Positions 6,637 to 11,680 of a stretch of DNA of 11,680 nt are shown piece by piece (the stretch's first letter is position 1; each line of letters starts with the position of its first letter). The position numbers and the translations under genes were made by a program. The notes beneath the pieces were generated by a model. It was not told where the DNA came from, did no database searches, and saw only the letters and a program-made list of their open reading frames with translations. The DNA lies in contig JAKSAU010000594.1 in assembly GCA_022361535.1 (NCBI GenBank), positions 1 through 11,680 on the forward strand. The letters are read 5' to 3'. Origin of the DNA: Desulfobacterales bacterium. GTDB lineage: Bacteria > Desulfobacterota > Desulfobacteria > Desulfobacterales > Desulfobacteraceae.

Positions 6637-7223
6637 TGGATCTTTTTTCAAGGTATCTTGATTCCATTGCCGAAATGAATAACCTTGGTGATGGAAGCGC
6701 ACAGGTAAGATGGTACTTCTATCCGGGCATGCTCCAGGACAGCCCGGACAAATGGTGGGCGGATTTTGGGTTTCGTCATGCCAGCCATGAAGGTATAGAT
6801 ATCTGTTTTTACAATTCAGGCAAAGGGGTTCGCGCCCTTGAGCCCGGGGCACGGATTCCTGCCCTTGACGACGGCGTTGTACTAAACATATCCAATGATC
6901 TTTTAGGTCAAAGTATTGCTGTATCCTACAATCCGGGTCTGTCGCAAAACAGTATATTGTCAAAAAACGATTCTGTACAACTTACCCCGATACTTGTTTA
7001 TTCCCATCTTGAACCCTGTCCAGAGTTGGCCCAAGGAGACAGAGTATCCAAAGGGCAGCAGATCGCAACTATATTTGATACAAGAAAAAAGAAGTCAAAG
7101 CTATTATCCCATCTTCACTTGTCCTGTCTTCTGATTTTTGCAGGGTTTTTGAGTGATGAACTGGACTGGTCCCTTTTTGCCGATCGGGGGCAGGTTACCT
7201 ACATAAACCCGGTCTTTCTTTAA
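6636..7223 (+). CDS. M23-family (LytM-fold) peptidase-like protein without signal peptide
   Basis: A 195-residue protein with the lysostaphin/LytM metallopeptidase pattern: H51-E-G-I-D55 (H-x3-D zinc ligands), an ALDDGVV strand near 76-82, YSHLEP (H124), GDRVSKGQQIA (134-143, the typical turn before the last strands) and H159-L-H161 (H-x-H with the third zinc ligand). All catalytic positions appear present, so an active zinc site is plausible. Classic M23 enzymes cut peptidoglycan peptides outside the cytoplasm, but this protein has no signal peptide or N-terminal membrane helix. The start is set by the TAATG overlap with the CooT gene, and the N-terminal 45 residues are not a recognised domain. 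It may be a cytoplasmic relative with a different substrate. No Shine-Dalgarno precedes it, consistent with coupling to the CooT gene. Confidence 0.82.
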   Translation: MDLFSRYLDSIAEMNNLGDGSAQVRWYFYPGMLQDSPDKWWADFGFRHASHEGIDICFYNSGKGVRALEPGARIPALDDGVVLNISNDLLGQSIAVSYNPGLSQNSILSKNDSVQLTPILVYSHLEPCPELAQGDRVSKGQQIATIFDTRKKKSKLLSHLHLSCLLIFAGFLSDELDWSLFADRGQVTYINPVFL

Positions 7224-7226
7224 TCA

Positions 7227-7312
7227 TTTTTCAATTCACGGGCAAAGCCTTTGGTCAAAGGCTGGAAATTCAATATTTATGCGGGTGCAAACCCAAAAGA
7301 AGAATTGAAAAA
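7227..7312. repeat. Perfect 11-bp inverted repeat enclosing two hairpins (structured element)
   Basis: The outer arms TTTTTCAATTC (7227-7237) and GAATTGAAAAA (7302-7312) are exact reverse complements. Between them lie AGCCTTT-GGTC-AAAGGCT (7246-7263; 7 bp, or 8 bp with a 2-base loop) and GGGT-GCAA-ACCC (7283-7294; 4 bp with a GNRA-type tetraloop). As RNA this would be a three-way junction. It begins 3 bases after the stop of the M23 gene, and its right arm contains the -35 of the lapA promoter. Neither hairpin is followed by a T-tract, so it is not a standard intrinsic terminator. It could be a 3' UTR stabiliser, a MITE-like remnant or a regulator site. Confidence 0.6.
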
Positions 7313-7333
7313 AAAGCAAATTTGATCTATGAT
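7305..7333 (+). promoter_or_regulatory. Strong candidate promoter for lapA-like-mutS-amidase
   Basis: TTGAAA (7305-7310) and TATGAT (7328-7333) match the sigma-70 consensus at 5 of 6 positions each, with the ideal 17-bp spacer. The -10 lies in a small palindrome TGATC-TAT-GATCA (7323-7335) containing two GATC sites. Transcription would begin near 7340, about 40 bases before the ATG at 7382. Confidence 0.65.
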
Positions 7334-7381
7334 CACCTTCAATTTTGATAGACACCTGATAATCTAAAACGGAGAGGATGA

Positions 7382-7804
7382 ATGAAGACCATTAAGTTTC
7401 TGTTTTTTCTAATTATCCTGGGGCTGTTGGCAACCATCGGTTACCAAAACCAGGAATATTTTCTCACAACCTCGGCGCTGCACATTGATCTGAAGATATC
7501 ATCCCTGCATTATACGGCAAAAGCTCTTCCCAACTGGGCATTCTGGGGTATCTGTTTCGGCCTTGGCCTTTTGATTACGGGACTAAGAGGCCTTTTTACA
7601 GCTTTCCGCCTGGGACGTGAGATCAAAGCCAAAGATGAACGGATCGACAGCCTGAAAGCTGAAATCAATTCCTTGCAGACCAGGTTGGATGTTTTTATCC
7701 ATGATCCTTACATTAAAAAGCACCTGGAAGAAGAAGAGACCCGGGAAAAGGATGTCCCAGAAGAAAAAACTGAGGCCGAAGAAAAAGGAGAGGCCACAGC
7801 ATAA
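7382..7804 (+). CDS. LapA-domain (DUF1049-like) inner-membrane protein
   Basis: A 140-residue protein with two membrane helices (about 3-22 and 52-74), separated by a roughly 30-residue polar loop containing the Y-Q-N-Q-E-Y-F motif typical of LapA/DUF1049 proteins. An amphipathic coiled-coil segment follows (about 78-103: EIKAKDERIDSLKAEINSLQ), then an acidic, low-complexity tail (E-E-E-E-T...E-K-G-E-A). LapA with LapB in enterobacteria takes part in control of lipopolysaccharide synthesis; that role is only a family-level inference here. GGAGAGG (7371-7377) precedes the ATG by 4 bases. The gene is first in a probable operon with mutS, which starts 11 bp after the stop codon. The hydrophobic pattern is clear; family assignment is moderately sure. 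Confidence 0.75.
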   Translation: MKTIKFLFFLIILGLLATIGYQNQEYFLTTSALHIDLKISSLHYTAKALPNWAFWGICFGLGLLITGLRGLFTAFRLGREIKAKDERIDSLKAEINSLQTRLDVFIHDPYIKKHLEEEETREKDVPEEKTEAEEKGEATA

Positions 7805-7815
7805 CCCAGACATCC

Positions 7816-10473
7816 ATGACCAAGAAGAAACAAACGCCCATGATGGCCCAGTATCTGGCCATCAAAGAAACTTACCAGGATGCCATACTCTTCTACCGGA
7901 TGGGAGATTTCTATGAAATGTTCCTGGATGATGCCGTCAAGGCCGCCGGCATTTTAGAAATCGCCCTAACCTCCCGGAACAAGAACGACACCGACCCTAT
8001 CCCCATGTGCGGGGTGCCCTATAAGGCTGCAGATCTCTACATTGCAAAACTCATTGAAAAAGGGTGCAAGGTAGCGGTCTGCGAACAAGTGGAAGACCCG
8101 GCCCAGGCAAAAGGCCTGGTAAAACGGGAAGTGGTACGCGTGATCACACCGGGTATGATTCTCAATGAATCTTTGCTGGATAAAGGGTCCAACAATTTCC
8201 TGGTTGCTTTGTCCAGAACCGGGGATATCGCCGGTCTGGCCTGCCTTGATATTTCAACCGGGACCTTTAGCACATGCCAGGTAAAACGTTCCTCAGGAGC
8301 TGTTCCAGCGGCCCTGCTGGACGAAGCGTTGAAACTGGACCCCAGGGAAGTACTACTCCCGGAGCGGTTTAAGGCAGATCCGGCCTATGCACATGTCAGG
8401 CAAGCCTTTGCCCACCTTGAAATCACCTACCTGGACAAGTATGCATTTCATCTGGAAACTGCCAGGGAACGACTCAAAGAAAAATTTTCCACCCGCAGTC
8501 TTGAAGGGTTTGGTATCGAGCGAATGGATGCCTCTGTATCTGCCGCAGGTGCAATCATTTCCTATGTCCAGGAAACCCAGTTCCAGGACACCCGGCACAT
8601 CTTCAAGATAGCCCCTTACAACCTCGATGATTTCATGGTCATTGACGACCGGTCCTGCAAAAATCTGGAACTGTTGTCAAACATTCAGACTCAGGATAAA
8701 AAAGGCACACTCATCCATGTCCTGGATAAAACGGTCACGGCAATGGGCGGACGGCTTATCAAACAATGGATCCGGTACCCCCTGGTTGACAAGGACAAAA
8801 TTCGGATGCGGCTGGATGCCGTGGATGCATTTCTTACTGCACCAATGACTCACCAGTCCGTGGCAGATCGACTCAAATCCGTATATGACCTGGAGCGGCT
8901 CGGGTCTAAAATTTCAATGGGCCAGGGCAATGCCAGGGATATGATATCCCTGAAAAATTCATTATCCTGCCTTCCCCTGCTGTTCAAAGATCTTGCAGAT
9001 TTTACAAGCCCGCTTTTAAACGGCAGCCGTATCGAAGGCCGGAAGGAACTTATAGGGCGTCTGGAAGAATTAAAAGACCTCATCGCTAAGGCAATTCGGG
9101 AAGATGCCGTCCATGTACTCAATGAAGGCAACTTGATCAATGATGGGTACAGCGAAGAGCTGGACGAACTTTTGGCTATCACCAGGGATGGAAAATCCTG
9201 GATCGCCAAGACGGAAAACCAGGAAAAAGAGAAAACCGGCCTTTCTTCACTGAAAATAAAATACAATAAGGTTTTTGGATACTTTATCGAGGTTTCCAAG
9301 GCTCAGTCAGATAAGGTACCGGAAAACTATATCCGTAAACAAACTCTGGTCAATGCAGAACGGTTCATCACACAGGAAATGAAAGAGGTAGAAACCACTA
9401 TCTTCAATGCCCAGGATCGCAGAAATGCCTTGGAATATGAAATTTTCTGCACCGTTCGTGACCAGGTTGTTGAACGTGCCCAGGATATTTTAACCATGGC
9501 AGGTTTCATTGCCGGTATTGATGTCCTCCAGGCGCTGGCCCGGGTAGCTTCGGAAAACAACTATGTCAAACCTGATATCAATGATGAGCAAAAAATTATC
9601 ATTGATGACGGCCGGCATCCAGTGGTTGAAAAACTGATTCAGGGTGAACGGTATGTGCCCAATTCCGTAGCAATGGACAACGCATCCCATCAACTATTAC
9701 TCATTACCGGCCCCAATATGGCTGGCAAATCAACAGTGCTGCGGCAGGTTGCCCTGACCGTACTCATGGCCCAAATGGGCTCTTATGTATCGGCTGCCAA
9801 TGCTTCAGTCTGTATCACTGACAGGATATTCACCCGGGTGGGCGCCTTGGACAATCTGTCTTCCGGTCAAAGTACTTTTATGGTGGAAATGGAAGAGACT
9901 GCCAATATCGTTAACAATGCAACGGAAAACAGTCTGGTTATCCTGGATGAAATTGGACGAGGAACATCTACTTATGACGGTATGAGCATTGCTTGGGCTG
10001 TTGCCGAATACCTCCATGATTTAAATGATAAGGGAGTAAAAACCCTTTTTGCCACGCATTATCACGAATTAATACAGCTGGAAGAAACAAAACCCAGGAT
10101 TAAAAACTATAATATCGCGGTAAAAGAATTTAATGACAACATCGTATTCCTACGTCGCCTGGTCCAGGGGGGAACCAACAAAAGCTATGGTATCCAGGTG
10201 GCACGACTTGCCGGGGTACCGGACCGAATTATAGACGTGGCAAAATCCGTTCTTGCATCGGCTGAAACTCATCAACCTGCTCAAGTCGAACCGCCGAAAC
10301 CTGTAAAGAAAAAGCGGAAAAAGAAAAAAGAGAAGGATGCCGGACAAATGGATCTGTTTGTTGCACCGGATACAGAGCTAAAACAGATGCTCGACGGTGT
10401 GGACATTGCTCTGATGACGCCTTTGGATGCGTTGAACTTTTTAAATGAGCTCAAGCAAAAGGCAGGGTCATGA
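7816..10473 (+). CDS. mutS: DNA mismatch repair ATPase MutS
   Basis: An 885-residue MutS1-type mismatch-recognition protein. The N-terminal mismatch-binding domain carries the F-x-E motif (F32, E34 in FYRMGDFYEMF). Connector, lever and clamp domains follow, with clamp sequence KIKYNKVFGYFIEVSKA and FITQEMKEVE. The ATPase has Walker A GPNMAGKST (632-640), STFMVEMEETANI near 690, Walker B/D-loop DEIGRGTSTYDG (from 711) and ATHYHE (H748). A very basic lysine-rich linker (about 828-840) leads to QMDLF (844-848), which fits a beta-clamp-binding motif, and then to the C-terminal tetramerisation helix-turn-helix. Domain order and length are normal. The start at 7816 gives the usual T-P-M-M-x-Q-Y-L opening but lacks a nearby Shine-Dalgarno, so it probably depends on translation of lapA 11 bp upstream. 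The stop overlaps the next start (ATGA). Confidence 0.98.
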   Translation: MTKKKQTPMMAQYLAIKETYQDAILFYRMGDFYEMFLDDAVKAAGILEIALTSRNKNDTDPIPMCGVPYKAADLYIAKLIEKGCKVAVCEQVEDPAQAKGLVKREVVRVITPGMILNESLLDKGSNNFLVALSRTGDIAGLACLDISTGTFSTCQVKRSSGAVPAALLDEALKLDPREVLLPERFKADPAYAHVRQAFAHLEITYLDKYAFHLETARERLKEKFSTRSLEGFGIERMDASVSAAGAIISYVQETQFQDTRHIFKIAPYNLDDFMVIDDRSCKNLELLSNIQTQDKKGTLIHVLDKTVTAMGGRLIKQWIRYPLVDKDKIRMRLDAVDAFLTAPMTHQSVADRLKSVYDLERLGSKISMGQGNARDMISLKNSLSCLPLLFKDLADFTSPLLNGSRIEGRKELIGRLEELKDLIAKAIREDAVHVLNEGNLINDGYSEELDELLAITRDGKSWIAKTENQEKEKTGLSSLKIKYNKVFGYFIEVSKAQSDKVPENYIRKQTLVNAERFITQEMKEVETTIFNAQDRRNALEYEIFCTVRDQVVERAQDILTMAGFIAGIDVLQALARVASENNYVKPDINDEQKIIIDDGRHPVVEKLIQGERYVPNSVAMDNASHQLLLITGPNMAGKSTVLRQVALTVLMAQMGSYVSAANASVCITDRIFTRVGALDNLSSGQSTFMVEMEETANIVNNATENSLVILDEIGRGTSTYDGMSIAWAVAEYLHDLNDKGVKTLFATHYHELIQLEETKPRIKNYNIAVKEFNDNIVFLRRLVQGGTNKSYGIQVARLAGVPDRIIDVAKSVLASAETHQPAQVEPPKPVKKKRKKKKEKDAGQMDLFVAPDTELKQMLDGVDIALMTPLDALNFLNELKQKAGS

Positions 10474-11680
10474 ATACGCATTTTTCATATGCTAAAACCA
10501 TGCTGGTCATTTTCTTAGCCTGTCTGACCTTTTTGGTATGGGGCCCGGGGACCGATACAGCCACTGCCGGACAGGCTGCTAAAAGAAAGTACCTGTCAGC
10601 AGACACCTGCCTGAAAAAACTTAAAAATTCCGCTGTTGAAAAACAAAAAATATCGTCTTGGCTCAATTGCATTAATAAATATAAATCCATTCACCAGGAC
10701 TATCCCGGAGATGCGTGGGCACCAGCCGGTATGTATAAGGCTGCGGAACTCTACCTTCAGCTTTACGATATCACGGGAGATTTTGGGTATAGAGAACAGT
10801 CAAGCGATCTGCTTACCCGAATTACAAGAAAATACCCTAAAAGTGCTTACAGTAGTCGTGCTAAAACCTTATCAGCAAGAGAAGCTGCCAAGGAAAAAAG
10901 AAATAGCCGGATTATAAAAACTCTGAAGTCAAAAAAATCACAGACTCGCAATAATGCAGCCATTGCCCGATACAAGCGGGAAAAAGAAAAAGCGACACGA
11001 ATAAAAACGGCAAAACCATTGCAAGCCAAGCCTGAAAGAGACCAGATTGCTGACATCATTTCAGGTGTTGCAACACCAGCTGCCGAGAGTCCTCTTAAAA
11101 CTGATAGTACCCCACCGCCACCGGCACCTCTTCCCAAAGGGGATACCATGGTAACCAAGCTTCGGTTCTGGTCGAATCCGGAATATACCCGGATCGTGGT
11201 CAATGCCGACGGAGAACGGCCATATGCCCATCGGCTCTTAAAAAAAGACCCCAAGCTGAATGTGAAGTTTCAAAGACTATATGTTGATATTGAAAAGGCA
11301 AGACTGGGAAGAGGCGTAGCAGAGCACACCCCGATTAACGACAACTTGCTCAAACAGGCCCGTGCCGGTCAGTACAAACCTCACACCGTTAGAGTCGTGG
11401 TGGATATCAAGGCCTTTGAAAATTACAAAATATTTTCCTTAAAAGACCCATTCCGAATTGTGATTGACGTCTGGGGTAAAAACGGCAGATCCACGCCCAT
11501 GGATGAGATGCAGGCAGCGCTTGAGAAATCACCATCTCCAGAGGCTCCGGATGAAAAGCCAGACAGGGTGACCACTGACAATCTGAAGTCTTCAGATATT
11601 GCCCGTCAATTGGCCCTGGGAGTCAGAAAAATAGTCATCGACCCGGGTCATGGTGGGAAAGATCCTGGTGCCCCCGGCTA
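10470..11680 (+). CDS. N-acetylmuramoyl-L-alanine amidase (AmiC-type), 5' part
   Basis: The frame is open from the ATG at 10470 to the window end (403 codons seen). It starts inside the mutS stop (ATGA, 4-base overlap), implying translational coupling. Residues about 8-26 are hydrophobic and followed by T-D-T-A-T-A-G, a Sec-type signal peptide. Residues about 35-125 are helical and TPR-like (CLKKLKNSAVEKQKISSW; AAELYLQLYDITGDFGY; LTRITRKYPKSAYSSRA). A K/R-rich linker and a P-P-P-P-A-P-L-P spacer follow. Residues about 226-338 form an AMIN domain (TKLRFWSNPEYTRIVVNADG to FRIVIDVWG), which targets amidases to the septum or envelope. At 387 the catalytic Amidase_3 domain begins, KIVIDPGHGGKDPGAPG, with the first zinc ligand H394. 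The rest of the catalytic domain is outside the window. The enzyme would cleave the MurNAc-L-Ala bond during cell separation. Confidence 0.93.
   Translation, partial: MNTHFSYAKTMLVIFLACLTFLVWGPGTDTATAGQAAKRKYLSADTCLKKLKNSAVEKQKISSWLNCINKYKSIHQDYPGDAWAPAGMYKAAELYLQLYDITGDFGYREQSSDLLTRITRKYPKSAYSSRAKTLSAREAAKEKRNSRIIKTLKSKKSQTRNNAAIARYKREKEKATRIKTAKPLQAKPERDQIADIISGVATPAAESPLKTDSTPPPPAPLPKGDTMVTKLRFWSNPEYTRIVVNADGERPYAHRLLKKDPKLNVKFQRLYVDIEKARLGRGVAEHTPINDNLLKQARAGQYKPHTVRVVVDIKAFENYKIFSLKDPFRIVIDVWGKNGRSTPMDEMQAALEKSPSPEAPDEKPDRVTTDNLKSSDIARQLALGVRKIVIDPGHGGKDPGAPG

Noticed and set aside
7240..7263. Possible cyclic-di-GMP (GEMM-type) riboswitch, from the GCAAAGCC-TTT-GG similarity
   Set aside because: Only one short consensus stretch fits. 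The preceding GGGCAAACC/GAAA-loop stem and the following tetraloop-receptor part are missing, and the promoter for lapA lies downstream of the motif.
8850..9299. 149-codon minus-strand open frame inside mutS
   Set aside because: Antisense to conserved MutS lever/clamp coding sequence, with serine/arginine-rich composition typical of a shadow frame.
10300..10335. Phase-variable poly-A tract in mutS as a mutator switch
   Set aside because: The A runs are at most six bases and are interrupted by G; they encode a basic linker before the QMDLF motif and are too short for a convincing contingency locus.
10515..10530. Lipoprotein signal (F-L-A-C) in the amidase
   Set aside because: The Cys lies in the middle of the hydrophobic stretch and the preceding residues fit the lipobox poorly; a Sec signal ending near A-T-A-G is more likely.
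10847..11254. 135-codon minus-strand open frame over the amidase gene
   Set aside because: The opposite strand encodes a continuous amidase with linker and AMIN domain; the minus frame has no motif and no ribosome site I can see.
1..11680. CRISPR, transposon, phage, toxin-antitoxin or defence cluster
   Set aside because: No repeat-spacer array, transposase, integrase, nuclease-helicase set or small toxin-like pair was seen on either strand.

Overview
The window reads like chromosomal DNA of an anaerobic Gram-negative bacterium, most likely a Desulfobacterota (Desulfobacterales-type, deltaproteobacterial) organism. The guess rests on moderate GC, a cobamide/Fe-S reductive-dehalogenase-like protein, a CooT-family nickel-binding protein, a LapA-type inner-membrane protein, and a cell-wall amidase with an AMIN domain, which implies an outer membrane or thick envelope. 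It is protein-level inference only; no rRNA or tRNA is present to settle taxonomy.

Layout, left to right. (1) Positions 2-481: the 3' part of an unrecognised cysteine-containing protein on the + strand. It meets hutH tail to tail with only 3 bases between the stop codons. (2) Positions 485-4179: a histidine-utilisation locus. hutC (repressor) and hutH (histidine ammonia-lyase) run leftward; hutI (imidazolonepropionase) runs rightward. The shared 108-bp hutC-hutI control region holds an 18-bp palindrome of the HutC-operator type. Urocanase (hutU), the enzyme between HutH and HutI, is absent from the cluster. (3) Positions 4206-5558: close behind hutI lies a protein with an N-terminal three-helix membrane anchor and a complete reductive-dehalogenase-like body with two 4Fe-4S motifs. 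(4) Positions 5651-7223: a promoter, then metallophosphoesterase, CooT-family protein and M23-fold peptidase; the last two are coupled by a TAATG overlap. (5) Positions 7224-7381: a control region with an 11-bp perfect inverted repeat enclosing two hairpins, and a very good sigma-70-type promoter. (6) Positions 7382-11680: a lapA-like gene, mutS, and the 5' part of an N-acetylmuramoyl-L-alanine amidase that overlaps mutS by ATGA and runs off the window end.

How the genes work together. HutC probably senses urocanate and represses both divergent hut transcripts from the central operator. The reductase-like gene could be co-transcribed with hutI, but no biochemical link to histidine is evident. 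The lapA-mutS-amidase group looks like a housekeeping operon (envelope, mismatch repair, wall hydrolysis). The items most worth a second look are the membrane-fused, probably cytoplasm-facing reductive-dehalogenase homologue, the CooT/M23-peptidase pair, the structured DNA/RNA element before lapA-mutS, and the hut gene set lacking hutU. I saw no CRISPR array, transposase, phage gene, toxin-antitoxin pair or clear defence system.
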